A stretch of DNA of 64,000 nucleotides from Branchinecta lynchi. Its lineage: Eukaryota > Arthropoda > Branchiopoda > Anostraca > Branchinectidae. Position numbers and translations under genes: made by a program. Under the pieces are notes generated by a model. That model was not told the origin of the DNA. It did not search any database and saw only the letters and a list, made by a program, of their open reading frames with translations. Shown piece after piece: positions 56,301-63,910 of the stretch; within the stretch, counting starts at the first letter, position 1; every line of letters starts with the position of its first letter. The stretch is taken from positions 11,346,001 through 11,410,000 of the forward strand of contig JAKZAP010000005.1 in the NCBI GenBank assembly GCA_023053575.1, given 5' to 3'.

Positions 56301-59081
56301 TAATGATAATTTTTTACCCGGACATATAATTAGTCCGGAATCCGGTTGTACCCGCATTTTTTATGTCAAAATTTTATTTAAAGTTGATTAGATTAGGGAT
56401 AAGGAGATACGCCGGCTTCGTTTCTGAATTTTTCTTTTTTTGCTGGACTAGTAGTTCGCTTGGAATTCGGCCGAAACCCCAAATTTGGCAGTAGTAAAGC
56501 AGGAAGTTTCGGTCAATATCATCAAAATAGATATGGCTTATAGAATATATAGATAGGTAGATAGAATATCTGAACTCGGTTTTCTCTGATGATTAGCCTG
56601 GCGAAGACAAGACCGAATTGTCTGGATCAAATCTTAGATTTTTGGGATCCCAGCGACACCTTTGGTCTTGTTTTACTATTGAACTGCTATTGAGATAAAG
56701 CCAATTCTCCTTTTCTTACATTTTAGTCAAACATGAAAATGAGGAAAGCTTCTCAATTCTGCAGAATCTAGCCTAGAAGTTTTTCTGACGGTCACTTCTT
56801 GATTCTCAATCTCTGTCATAGTCCTTCCTCATTGGTCAACAAAGGGCAGATGTTCAACACTTAAAAAGGTAATTTATTAAAAGAAGTCTAAATTATTGTT
56901 TTTGCTCAAAGCATGAAATGAGAATTAAGAAGGGCAATAAATTATAATTTGTACAAGAATTGAGAAGAGAGAACTGAGTAAGAATTCACCAACCTTTTAC
57001 TACTCTACTGCAGTCTAGTACACTAGCCCCTTTTCAGGCATGGTGCTCAAACGTCTAGCACCATGCCTGGGTGCTAGACGTTCAAGCACTGTACCTTGGA
57101 TTTTGTGTATGGTGCATGGATTTCAGTGTACAGTGCATACATCAAAAACACAGTTTCTGTCATAACAACTGAGCACCAGCTCGGACAGGGCTGAAATTAC
57201 TACCATGACTTAGAGAAATCAAAGAGAATCCTTTATATATTTGTCACAACAAAAACAAAAGGGCTCGGCTGATGACAGATGTGAAAAACCTTATTTCCTT
57301 TTCTACATAGTCAAGGATTTTGCATGCAAAGTGTCCTGTGCCTCAGCTTTTTCTACCTAGCAGCCAACCAGAATATTGGCTCTTGGGGAATAGATAGGGA
57401 AAATACATGAAAAATTGATAGGGTGCTGTTAGGTTTTTCATCTCCATCATCATTAGAGCCCTTTTGTTTTTGTTGTGAAAAATATATAAAGGATTGTCTT
57501 TGAGTGTGTTCCACCCTTGTAACAATAGTTACTATTAGTTACTATTTCCGTTCCATCCTCACGAAAAGTTACTACGCTGACCGTTCCAACCTTGTCGGAA
57601 TAGTAACTAATAGTTACTATTTGCTTACCATGCTCGGGAGCGTGGTAAGCGTAGTAACTACGCATCTCTGGAATGTGATTGGTCGGATTCGCCCCTGGCG
57701 TGAGATCCTGCTGGAAAATAGGAAAATCGTTCCAACCTTGACGGCAAAAAGCCAGAATTCGTGACGTCATGCGTAGTAACTACGGTAAGTAGGATGGAAC
57801 ACTCTCTTTGATTTCTCTAATTCATAGTAGTAATTTCAGCCCTGTCCGAGCTGGTGCTCAGTTGTGATGACAGAAACTGTGTTTTTTCTGTATGCACTGT
57901 ATACTGAAATCCATGCTCCATACATGAAATCCAAGGTACAGTGCTTGAACGTCTAGCACCCAGGCATGGTGCTAGACGTTTGAGCACCGTGCCTGAAATG
58001 GGGCTAGTATACTAGACTGCTCTACTGCAACTTATTTGACAAAATGTTTAGGAGGGCCAATGTATTTACCCATGGATTGGTCATTTTAAACATATTGATT
58101 TTACAGAAAAAACAAATGCTTTCAAGAAAAAAATTACAGTTTTGACTAAGACCCGACTGATTTTCTGGATTTTCAGAAAAAACAACTACTTGTTTAAAAA
58201 AAAAACTATTTTGGTGAAAAATCTAATGATTTCCTGAAAAAAAACATGATGCCCCTGCTTGTTAATGCAGTGTTAATGAGCCATTCCTGCCAGTCTAGTA
58301 CACTAGCCCCATCTCAGGCACGGTGCTCAAACGTCTAGCACCATGCCTGGGTGCTAGACGTTCAAGCACAGTACCTTGGATTCCATGTATGGTGCATGGA
58401 TTTCAGTATACAGTGCATACAGAAAAAATGCAGTTTCTGTCATCACAACTGAGCACCAGCTCGGACAGGGCTGAAATTACTATTATGAATTAGAGAAATC
58501 AAAGACAATCCTTTATATATTTTTCACAACGAAAACAAAAGGGCTTTAATGATGATGGAGATGAAAAACCTAACAGCACCCTATCTATTTTCCATGTCTT
58601 TTCCCTATCTATTCCCCCAACAGCCAATATTCTGGTTGGCTGCTAGGTAGAAAAAGCTGAGGCACAGGACACTTTGCATGCAAAACCCTTGACTTTGTAG
58701 AAAAGGAAATGAGCTTTTTCACATCTGTCATCAGCCGAGCCCTTTTGTTTTTGCTGTGAAAAATATATAAAGGATTGTCTTTGATTTCTCTAATTCATGG
58801 TAGTAATTTCAGCCCTGTCCGAGCTGGTGCTCAGTTGTTATAACAGAAACTGTGTTTTTTCTGTATGCACTGCATACTGAAATCCATGCACCATACATGA
58901 ATTCCAAGGTACAGTGCTTGAACGTCTAGCACCCAGGCATGGTGCTAGACGTTTGAGCACCATGCCTGAAAAGGGGCTAGTGTACTAGACTGATTCCTGC
59001 CTCAAACAAAGTTGCATGTTTGATAAATTCTACACTAATCAGCAAAAACAATCTTACCTTTGCTGTCATAAACTGATTCAT
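35112..59081 (-). CDS. CUL5: Cullin-5, scaffold of CRL5 ubiquitin ligases (whole gene, 13 exons)
   Basis: Thirteen exons joined at GT-AG sites give 774 residues with no phase conflict (human CUL5 has 780). Exons: 59081-59058, 55039-54833, 54526-54344, 53809-53668, 48856-48642, 46008-45784, 45263-45096, 43002-42746, 40315-40185, 38779-38607, 37852-37691, 37249-37007, 35306-35112. The N-terminal cullin repeats bind the Elongin BC/SOCS-box adaptor, the cullin-homology domain binds RBX2, and the winged helix carries the NEDD8 acceptor Lys, here K718 in [10 protein letters not shown]. The C-terminus reads NINLFHYVA against the usual NTFIYMA-type ending. It works in cytosol and nucleus. Introns 1, 4, 5, 8 and 12 hold most of the repeats. 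I did not find a canonical AATAAA close after the stop. Identification is secure. Confidence 0.95.
35824..35955 (-). repeat. Family A fragment (5'-type end only)
   Basis: GGGATCCAAAAAGGTAAGTG, GTCCGTCTGTC and AGCACGATAACTCTCGAACGG match the reverse-orientation start of family A; the rest is missing. In CUL5 intron 12. Confidence 0.65.
36216..36391 (+). CDS. Possible first exon of a secreted peptide, antisense within CUL5 intron 12
   Basis: The ATG is in the context AGTCCACCATG. The start [20 protein letters not shown] ending near SA is a plausible signal peptide. It is followed by a basic segment ([14 protein letters not shown]) and an Asn/Glu-rich part, ending at AAAAG before GTTGG (58 codons plus 2 nt). 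No second exon was found and no family is recognised. Chance open frames with hydrophobic starts occur, so this is weak. Confidence 0.25.
37007..37249 (-). CDS. CUL5: CUL5 exon 12 (residues 630-710)
   Basis: [35 protein letters not shown] and [13 protein letters not shown] match the cullin-homology domain; phase 0 at both ends; acceptor TTTCGTAG, donor GTAACT. Confidence 0.93.
37691..37852 (-). CDS. CUL5: CUL5 exon 11 (residues 576-629)
   Basis: [20 protein letters not shown], then [18 protein letters not shown] and [14 protein letters not shown]. This is the conserved cullin segment around the winged-helix A/four-helix region. Acceptor TTTTTAG, donor GTGAGT. Confidence 0.93.
38607..38779 (-). 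CDS. CUL5: CUL5 exon 10 (residues 518-575)
   Basis: The first two bases complete a split Asp codon, then [40 protein letters not shown] and [11 protein letters not shown]. Donor GTAAGC. Homology domain typical of cullin-5. Confidence 0.93.
39121..40064 (+). repeat. Family A repeat copy (forward), CUL5 intron 9
   Basis: Begins ACAAAACCAAAGTTTTCGATGG. It has about five units with TTCCGGTTTNNNCCNGATTCCGG and ends CACTTGCGTTTTGGGATAAC with AAAAAG. The last unit ends about 120 bp before exon 9's donor. Confidence 0.78.
40185..40315 (-). CDS. CUL5: CUL5 exon 9 (residues 474-517)
   Basis: Completes the split Trp codon, then [20 protein letters not shown] and [20 protein letters not shown]. Acceptor TTTTTTTCAG, donor GTAGAA (a weaker +4/+5). 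Matches human exon content around the four-helix bundle. Confidence 0.92.
40347..40651. mobile_element. Family D MITE, copy 2 (305 bp)
   Basis: TIR GAGCGTGTTCCATCCTACTT and inverted GAGCGTGTTCCACCCTTCTA; flanks TTA at 40344-40346 and 40652-40654. TGACGTCA at 40384-40391. It begins only 31 bp upstream (in CUL5 sense) of the exon 9 acceptor. Confidence 0.85.
41185..41404 (-). pseudogene. LINE ORF2 C-terminal relic with zinc-finger-like end
   Basis: [20 protein letters not shown], then [20 protein letters not shown] and SVVHLMCD. This is the Cys/His region C-x2-C...H...C found at the C-terminus of many LINE ORF2 proteins, ending near ESI-stop at about 41190. The upstream RT is missing. It lies in CUL5 intron 8. 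Confidence 0.7.
41405..41940 (-). mobile_element. 5'-truncated LINE 3' end inserted into the neighbouring relic
   Basis: In minus sense it reads [14 protein letters not shown] and [18 protein letters not shown], then a stop codon, then [20 protein letters not shown] and [13 protein letters not shown]. This is the RT-thumb to C-terminus of a CR1/RTE-like ORF2. A 3' UTR follows, ending in (ATTCT)n at 41405-41420. That microsatellite tail directly abuts the other LINE relic. Confidence 0.65.
42746..43002 (-). CDS. CUL5: CUL5 exon 8 (residues 389-473 plus split Trp)
   Basis: [40 protein letters not shown] and [20 protein letters not shown] are near-identical to the core of cullin-5, including the YHK.HL.RRL cullin signature that contacts RBX. 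Ends TG before GTAAGA. Confidence 0.95.
43260..43640 (+). repeat. Degenerate direct repeats with AGCGGGATCACTGAT
   Basis: Three irregular copies of a segment with AGCCCGCTTCTATTT, TGACTG and TTTTGGCGAC occur over about 380 bp of CUL5 intron 7. No coding content. Confidence 0.5.
43674..43718 (+). pseudogene. tRNA-like 5' half (A-box containing), truncated
   Basis: GCCCTCGGTAGCTCAGCTGG then TAGCGCGACGACCCTGAAGG resembles a tRNA from acceptor stem through D-loop/A box to an anticodon loop CTGAAGG (GAA, Phe-like). The anticodon stem does not pair and the T-arm is replaced by a C homopolymer. Either a tRNA pseudogene or the head of a SINE. Confidence 0.4.
43900..44726 (+). repeat. Family A repeat copy (forward), CUL5 intron 7
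   Basis: Starts GACAAAAGGTTCGATGGGATCC and ends CACTTATGTTTTGGGATCCC with AAAAAT. The middle is diverged and includes unrelated AT-rich sequence. Confidence 0.7.
45096..45263 (-). CDS. CUL5: CUL5 exon 7 (residues 333-388)
   Basis: [40 protein letters not shown] and [12 protein letters not shown]; phase 0 at both ends; acceptor TTTTTTAG, donor GTAAGA. Confidence 0.94.
45784..46008 (-). CDS. CUL5: CUL5 exon 6 (residues 258-332)
   Basis: [40 protein letters not shown] and [20 protein letters not shown]; phase 0 at both ends; acceptor TTTTCTAG, donor GTGAGT. A partial copy of its 3' end lies in the next intron. Confidence 0.94.
46379..47676 (+). repeat. Family A repeat copy (forward), CUL5 intron 5
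   Basis: Starts AACAAGACCAAAGGTGTCGA and GGGATCCC. It has about six internal units of 135-140 bp with TTTTCCGGTTTTGGCCGGAT and GTCCGGCGAGAAAATGG, a GACGGACG run (47601-47618), and ends CTTACGTTTTGGGATCCC plus AAAAACAAG. An (ATCT)n tract lies at 46503-46522. One of the most complete copies. Confidence 0.85.
47949..48621. mobile_element. hAT-like MITE carrying a mitochondrial cox3 fragment, CUL5 intron 5
   Basis: The ends CAGAGATGGGCGAATC and GATTCGCCCATCTCTG are perfect 16-bp inverted repeats of hAT type. Subterminal regions are full of GGATTCGAATCC-like palindromic motifs on both sides. Flanking octamers CCTAAATA and ACTAATTC match at only 5 of 8, so the target duplication is eroded or absent. 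Its right end is 20 bp from the exon 5 donor. No transposase. Confidence 0.75.
48300..48463 (+). pseudogene. cox3: Nuclear mitochondrial insertion: cox3 fragment (about 54 codons)
   Basis: The frame reads [20 protein letters not shown], then [20 protein letters not shown] and TFLIIC, the highly conserved central part of cytochrome c oxidase subunit III. There are no stops or frameshifts. The AGA between AD and IYGSTFF is Arg in the nuclear code but Ser in the invertebrate mitochondrial code, which restores the expected residue class. It is too short to function. It lies within the hAT-like element. Confidence 0.85.
48642..48856 (-). CDS. CUL5: CUL5 exon 5 (residues 186-257)
   Basis: The first two bases complete a Val codon, then [40 protein letters not shown] and [20 protein letters not shown]. 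Acceptor TTTTTTTCTAG, donor GTAAGT. Confidence 0.95.
49211..52024 (+). repeat. Family B repeat, large copy (2.8 kb) in CUL5 intron 4
   Basis: Begins AACAAGAGCTACGAGCTCAT and ATGGCACTTGT. The interior is a long array of about 128-bp C-rich units (ACCAAGTTTCATCCCGATCC, CTCCAACTCCCCCCAGTGTC, GGATCCGGCCCGGATTTAAA) with a 564-bp higher-order repeat. A (GACAGACC)n tract follows. It ends in a perfect 13-bp hairpin TATGGCACTTGAG-taag-CTCAAGTGCCATA (51995-52024). Pro/Ser-rich open frames across it are artefacts. Confidence 0.8.
52025..53667. other. CUL5 intron 4, part nearest exon 4
   Basis: No gene is recognised. Open frames near 52143-52726 and 53032-53470 have no domain or splice support. Confidence 0.45.
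53668..53809 (-). CDS. CUL5: CUL5 exon 4 (residues 139-185 plus one base)
   Basis: [20 protein letters not shown] and [15 protein letters not shown], then LVIGVRESY; acceptor TTTCTTTTAG; the last G joins TA of exon 5. Donor GTGAGT. Confidence 0.95.
54053..54223. mobile_element. Short hAT-like MITE in CUL5 intron 3 (171 bp)
   Basis: Ends CAAGGCCGTATCCAG and CTGGATACGGCCCTG (inverted: CAGGGCCGTATCCAG), a widespread hAT-type terminus. Poly-G and poly-C blocks sit just inside each end and can pair. No target duplication is evident. Confidence 0.65.
54344..54526 (-). CDS. CUL5: CUL5 exon 3 (residues 78-138)
   Basis: [40 protein letters not shown] and SEESMVRK; phase 0 at both ends; acceptor ATTCAAG, donor GTTAGG. 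First cullin repeat, on the adaptor-binding side. Confidence 0.94.
54833..55039 (-). CDS. CUL5: CUL5 exon 2 (residues 9-77)
   Basis: [53 protein letters not shown] and [12 protein letters not shown]. The W..LF..VH.VCLWD motif is the cullin-5 Elongin C/SOCS-box-facing helix. Acceptor TTTTTTCAG, donor GTTAGT. Confidence 0.95.
55187..55517. mobile_element. Family C hAT-like MITE, old copy C3, CUL5 intron 1
   Basis: Ends CATTCTAGTATACTAAGCC and (inverted) CAGTCTAGTACACTA match the C1/C2 termini with mutations. Flanks ATTCAGCA (55179-55186) and ATCCAGCA (55518-55525) are 7 of 8 identical. A second MITE is nested inside. Confidence 0.7.
55345..55502. mobile_element. Tc1/mariner-like MITE (158 bp) nested in C3
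   Basis: TIRs CACTGTAAAAA...GCAGTATTTACTACTGG and its inverted partner (TGCAGTATTTGCTACTGG...) extend over most of the element. It is flanked by TA on both sides (55343-55344, 55503-55504). Almost the entire element can fold as one hairpin. Confidence 0.75.
55749..56674 (-). repeat. Family A repeat copy (reverse), CUL5 intron 1
   Basis: Starts TTTTTGGGACCCCAAAACG, contains AGCACGATAACTCTCGAAGG and about four units with TTCTCGCCGGACAACTAGTT, and ends GGGATCCCAGCGACACC then TTTGGTCTTGTTT. Confidence 0.85.
57011..58019. mobile_element. Family C hAT-like MITE, copy C1 (1009 bp) with nested family D element
   Basis: TIRs begin CAGTCTAGTACACTAG and extend about 240 bp inward. Flanking octamers CTCTACTG (57003-57010 and 58020-58027) are identical, an 8-bp target duplication. 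Each TIR holds its own internal palindrome (GTGCTCAAACGTCTAGCACC / GGTGCTAGACGTTCAAGCAC). The unique core is reversed relative to C2. Confidence 0.92.
57502..57804. mobile_element. Family D MITE, copy 3, inserted into C1
   Basis: TIR GAGTGTGTTCCACCCTTGTA and inverted GAGAGTGTTCCATCCTACTT. TCTTT flanks both sides (57497-57501, 57805-57809); removing the element and one TCTTT restores the sequence seen in C2 (GATTGTCTTTGATTTC). TGACGTCA at 57762-57769. Confidence 0.88.
58291..58992. mobile_element. Family C hAT-like MITE, copy C2 (702 bp)
   Basis: TIR CAGTCTAGTACACTAGCCCC with its inverted copy, and identical flanking octamers ATTCCTGC (58283-58290, 58993-59000). The core is the reverse complement of the C1 core. 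It ends 65 bp before the CUL5 exon 1 donor. Confidence 0.92.
59058..59081 (-). CDS. CUL5: CUL5 exon 1 coding part (residues 1-8, MNQFMTAK)
   Basis: ATG AAT CAG TTT ATG ACA GCA AAG then GTAAGA; phase 0 into exon 2 ([10 protein letters not shown]). Human CUL5 has a similar short start (MATSNLLKNKGS). An acceptor-like TTTATTCAG lies about 20 bp upstream of the ATG, so the 5' UTR may itself be spliced. Confidence 0.8.
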
Positions 59082-59144
59082 CTCTGGTTGACTTTTATTG
59101 CTGAATAAATTAACAATTAAGAATATCCAAACATTTCTGAGTTT

Positions 59145-59400
59145 TGTCTACAAGCAGCCACAACCAGCGTTGCCAATGGCCCGGCCTTCCCAGTAAAAAG
59201 CAAATCATCAACAGAAGGTATCGCGGCGAAGCCGCTCGGTGTCATTTTACGCCATTTCCAAGGGGCGCACCAGGGGCGCACTCAGGTCGTGCTGGCCGCT
59301 GGTCACGCTGGTGGCGGTGCCCGTGCGCCACCGTGCTTTTTCGGATGAAATGTATCTCGCGTTGTTGCTGTGTGTGCCAAGAATGACGAAGTAGTCAGAA
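59145..59400 (-). promoter_or_regulatory. Probable CUL5 promoter / 5' UTR, CpG-rich
   Basis: The only clearly CpG- and GC-rich block near CUL5 (GAGCGGCTTCGCCGCG, GGTGGCGCACGGGCACCGCC, minus sense), 60-320 bp upstream of the ATG and free of repeats. No TATA box. TSS-proximal identity is inferred from position and composition. Confidence 0.45.
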
Positions 59401-60045
59401 CTCAGAAGTCAGATGTAGGTATTTATTTGATTTACGACGTAGTAACGAGTGATTAACGCTAACCAAATCCAAACACTCTAGATGACTAAGTCCAAAACAC
59501 GACAGTGATTCTCATGAAGAAGGAGTAAACGTGTCCACACAACACAACCACTCAAATATTGAGTCAGCGCAGCTTCGACACCGTTTCTTCCTTTCTTCCG
59601 CAGGTACCCGGAAATTCTACATCGGCAGGGAGAGATAGTCATCAAGAGTATTGGTCGACACGGTTCTTGCATTTCGGAAAAATATACAATAGTTTTGGAA
59701 AAAGAAGTCCCTTGGCTTTCTGTAATTTGTCATCAGCCGTCGTTCACAAACTACTGCGGTTGATGGAATCGAAGGCTCCCAGAGCACGCGAATTTACGTT
59801 CGCTAGAGGTGTATTCTCACCGTTCCCAAGGAACATATTTGACAGTACAAAACAGATAGGTCAGCTGAATTTTATTTGAGCTATATTTCTGCCCTTCTTG
59901 GCAAGGGTCCTCTTCAGGCTCAAGCCGTTCAAGTTGGAAAATGAACTTGTGGAAAAAACAAACTAAAGATTCTGGCTTAGTGAGGAAGGCATAAGAAGCC
60001 GGAAAGAATGGAATAAGCAAGTGATTTGTTTATAACCCGCCATTT
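59401..60045. other. Region upstream of CUL5, no gene recognised
   Basis: Short open frames only. A CTTTCTTCCGCAG acceptor-like site on + at about 59591-59603 has no recognisable coding exon after it. Confidence 0.4.
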
Positions 60046-62040
60046 TGAACAAGACCAGCGGTTTTGATGGGATACCAAAAATCTAATATTTGATCCAGAC
60101 AATTGCGAACAAACTACCATACTTGTCAAAAAAAAAAAAAGTTCAGAAACGAATTCAGCGTATCTCCGTATCCGTATAAAGAACATCTAATCCCCTTTAA
60201 GTAAAACTTCTTAGAAAAAAAAATCCGGTTTCCACCGGATTCCGAACGAACGATTCAGCGTGTCTTCTTACCCCTAAATCTGTCATCTAATCAACTTCAA
60301 ATAAAACTTTCGCTTTTAAGAAATTTTCCGGTTTTGGCCTGATTCCGGTCGAACAAGTTGTCCGGGTAGAAAATACTTTTCAAATAAGTGTTCAGCATGT
60401 CTTCTTACCCTAAATCGAAGATCTAACCAACTTCAGATAAAACTTTTACTTTCAACAAACTTTCCGGTTTTAGCCGAATTCCGGGCAAACTACTTGCCCT
60501 GCGAGAATATGGTTTTCCCCATCGTGTTCAGCACGTCTTCCTACCCCTAAATCGAACATCTAATCAACTTCAAATAAAACTTTTACTTACAAAAGACTCC
60601 GGTCTTGGCTGGATTACGGGCTAACTACTTGTCTGGCGAAAAGATGGTTTTCACCATCGTGTTCAGCATGTCCTCTTACCTCTAACTGAACATCTAATCA
60701 GCTTCAAATAAAACTTTTGCTTTTAAAAGACTTTCCGGTTTTGGCCGGATTCCGGCCTAACTACTTGTCCGGCTGGTTTTCACCATCGTGTTCAGCGTGT
60801 CTTCTTACTCCTGAATCGAAAATCTAATCAACTTCAAATAAAACTTTTACTTTTAAAAGACTTTCCGGTTTTGTCCGGATTCCGGCCTAACTGCTTGTCC
60901 GATGACACAATGGTTTTCACCATCCTGTTCAGCATGTCTTCTTACCCCATAATCGACTATCACATTATCTGTTTAAAAATATTTCATTTGCCCCTTAATT
61001 TAAACCCCCTCCCCCACCCCTAAATGTTAGGCTACAGAGCCCATCTACGAACTCGACCTTACTCTTGACCCAAAGAGTCCTCACGCCACGTTTCATCAAA
61101 ATATCTCATTCCCTTCGAGAGTTATAGTGCGCACAGACTGACAGACGAAAGGACTGACCGACGGACTGACCGACGGACGGACAGACGGGCGGACGGACGG
61201 ACAGAAGGGCGGACAGACGGGCGGACGGACGGACAGACGGGCGGACGGACGGACAGACGGGCGGACGGACGGACAGACGGGCGGATGGACAGACGGGCGG
61301 ATGGATAGACGGGCGGACGGACGGACAACTTTTGTGATGTCGAATTCATAGATGGACCCTATAGCCCAACATTTAGGGATGGGAGAGGGGGCTCAAATTA
61401 AGGGGCGTACAAAATCTTTTTTTAACAGCTAATAATGAAATAGTCGATTCAGAGGTACGAAGAAATGCTGAACACGAAAATGAAAACCGTTTTCTCGCTG
61501 GACAAGTAGTTCGCCATGGAACTGGGCAAAAACCGGAAAGTTTGTGAAAAGTTAAAGTTGATTAGATGTTCGATCTAAGGGTAAGAAGACAGGCTGAACA
61601 TTTAGATGAAATTGTTTCTTCGTCGAACAAGTTGTTCATCCGGAATCCGGCCGAAACCGGAAAATTTGTTAAAAGTATAAGTTTTATCTGAAGTTGATTA
61701 GAGGCTCGATGTAGTGGTAAGACTGGAAAGGAGGAATGCTTAATCCGAATTTGACACAATCATTTTCTACCCGTACAAATAGTCCACCCGAACCCGGATG
61801 AAACCGGAGATTTTCTTATCAATAAAAGTTGTATCCGAAATTTCTTAGAGGCTCGATGTAGTGGTAAGGAGCATGCTGAACCAGTATATGAAGATCATTT
61901 TCTCGTCGGACAAATAGTTCGCCGGGAATCTGGCCAAAGCCTGAAAAATTGTTAAAAGTTAAAGTTTTCTCTGAAGTTGGTTAGATGTTCGATATAGGGG
62001 TAAGGAGAGACGCTGAGTTTGTTTTTCCAGACCACCGTAA
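60046..62040. repeat. Head-to-head inverted pair of family A repeats joined by a GACGGACG array
   Basis: A forward copy (from AACAAGACCAGCGGTTTTGA at 60046, about six 135-bp units) runs to the tetranucleotide array at 61131-61326. A reverse copy then follows to about 62040 (CTCGCTGGACAAGTAGTTCG, GAATCCGGCCGAAACCGG). The usual terminal GGGATCCC ends are missing at the junction. Confidence 0.75.
61131..61326 (+). repeat. Tetranucleotide array (GACGGACR)n with 20-bp higher-order unit
   Basis: About 195 bp of GACG/GACA/GGCG units with a repeating GACGGACGGACAGACGGGCG. Six-frame translation gives a meaningless PSVRPSV frame. Confidence 0.9.
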
Positions 62041-62149
62041 CTAAAGCAGATAGTGGAAAAAAAACCATATGCTGAGTCCAAATAATTTAGTGTATTCGAT
62101 TAAATGACACAAAAATCAGTTGTCTTTTCAGTTAAATTTTGATGTTTAT

Positions 62150-62795
62150 TGGACTTTTTGATCCAGACAATCGGGGCTCGTACAGATTTGGTCTTCGTTA
62201 GACTCCTTAAAGATTTTACTATTTATCATTCCGGGCGAACTGTATGTCTGGAGAGAACAAGATTTGCATATACGGATTCAGCATGTCTCCTTACCCCTGT
62301 ATCGAACCTCTAGTCAACTTGAAGTAAAACCTTTACGTCTAACAAATTTCCGGTTTGTGCCGGATTCTGGTCAAACTGTATGTTCGGGGAGAAAATATTT
62401 GCATGTACAGATTCAGCATGTCTCATTTCCTGTGTATCGAACCTCTAATCAACTTCAAGCAAATCTTTTTTCGGTTTTGACCAGACTCCAGGTGAACTAT
62501 TTTTCCGGTAAGAAAATTATTATCATATACAGATTTAACATGTCTGCTTACCCCTAAACGACTATCTCGTTGGCTTTTAAAAATATTTTGGCCTGAATTT
62601 GAACTCCCACCCCTAAATATAGAGCTACGGAGCCCATCTACGAACTTGACCAGCCCTTTGACCCAAAGAATCCTCCCACCAATGTTGAACAAAATATCTC
62701 ATTCCAATTCGAGAGTTATCGTGCTTACAGACGGACGGGCAGACGACAACTTTTACGAAGTCATTAGTATCCCTCCACTTACGTTTGGAATCCTG
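62150..62795 (+). repeat. Family A repeat copy (forward)
   Basis: Starts GACTTTTTGATCCAGACAATCGGG (5' terminus lost), has three to four units with AACCTCTARTCAACTT and ATTCAGCATGTCTC, and ends CACTTACGTTTGGAATCC. Confidence 0.7.
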
Positions 62796-63014
62796 AAAAT
62801 ACCGACACGAAACCTACCAAAATGTCGATCTCGGTCGGTAAACGAAGGATCCGGGCATTGAGATTTTCTACTACGGTAAAGCGCGGTGACTCTCGCCGTT
62901 CCCCGAGGTCTCCACTTGAGGAGTTCCACCGTTTTTGTTTGTACGGGGGACTCACTGTCCGTATTCTCGCGAGTCCCCGCGGAAGGGGAATGCTCCGATT
63001 ATCATCACATAATC
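62796..63014. other. Short unique segment between two family A copies
   Basis: About 220 bp, CpG-containing, with GGGGACT / AGTCCCC inverted motifs around 62948-62981. An open frame from ATG 62822 has no recognised domain. Confidence 0.4.
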
Positions 63015-63910
63015 AACAAGACCAAAGGTTTCGATGGGATCCCAAAAATTTAATATTTACAGACAATCGGGTCTTGTAGCGGTCCAGTGGTAACATCGGA
63101 GAAGACGAAGTTCAAATATGGGTCAACATGTGAATTTACCCCTATAGCCTGCCTCATGTCTACTTTGAAGAAAGTACCTGCCTTCCTTTTGCCAAATGTC
63201 CGGTTTCAGCCGGATTCCGGGCGAACTACTTGTGTTGCAAAAAGTTGAAGTTCAAAAACAGATTCAACGTATCTCCATACCATCCTCCATAATCAACTTC
63301 ACATGAAACTTCAACTTTTAACAAATTTTCCGATTTCATCAGGTGAAATGTGTCCAGGTACCTCTAATCTAACCTCTAATCAACTTCAGATTGATCTTTA
63401 ATTTTTAACAAACTTTCCGGTTCTGGCCGGATTCCGGCCGATCAACTTGTCCGACGAGAAAATCATTTTAATATTCTGATTCAGCATGTCTCCTTACCTC
63501 TAAATCGGAAATCTAATCAACTTCAGATAAGACTTTTACTTTTAACAAACTTTCCGGTTGTAGCCGGATTCCGGGTGAACTACTTGTCCGGCGAGAAAGT
63601 GATTTTCATATTCGTGTTTAGCATGTCGTCTTACCCCGTAATCAACTATCTCATTAGATTTTAAAAAATATTTTTTTAGCCCCTTAATTTGAAACCCCTC
63701 CCCCTCCCCTAAATATGCAGCTATCGGGCCCATCTACGAACTCGACCTTTCCCCTGACTCAATGAGTCCTCACACCAAGTTTCATCAAAATATCTCATTC
63801 CCTTCGAGAGTTATCGTGCTGACAGACAGACGGAGGGACGGACAGACGGACGGACGGAACTTTTGCGATGTCATATGTATCCCTTCACTTACGTTTTGGG
63901 ATCCCAAAAA
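63015..63910 (+). repeat. Family A repeat copy (forward)
   Basis: Both canonical ends are present: AACAAGACCAAAGGTTTCGA + TGGGATCCCAAAAA, and CTTCACTTACGTTTTGGG + ATCCCAAAAA. About five units and a short GACGGACG run. Confidence 0.85.

Noticed and set aside
59144..59386. 80-codon Arg/Cys-rich frame on +
   Set aside because: Lies in the CpG-rich block upstream of CUL5; openness explained by composition.
60300..60900. Regular ~135-bp repeats resembling a CRISPR array
   Set aside because: Units are diverged along their whole length with no constant repeat/variable spacer pattern, in a eukaryotic genome; they are family A internal units.
61122..61349. PSVRPSVRPSAR-type frame on -
   Set aside because: Translation of the GACGGACR tetranucleotide array; no start context or flanking coding signal.
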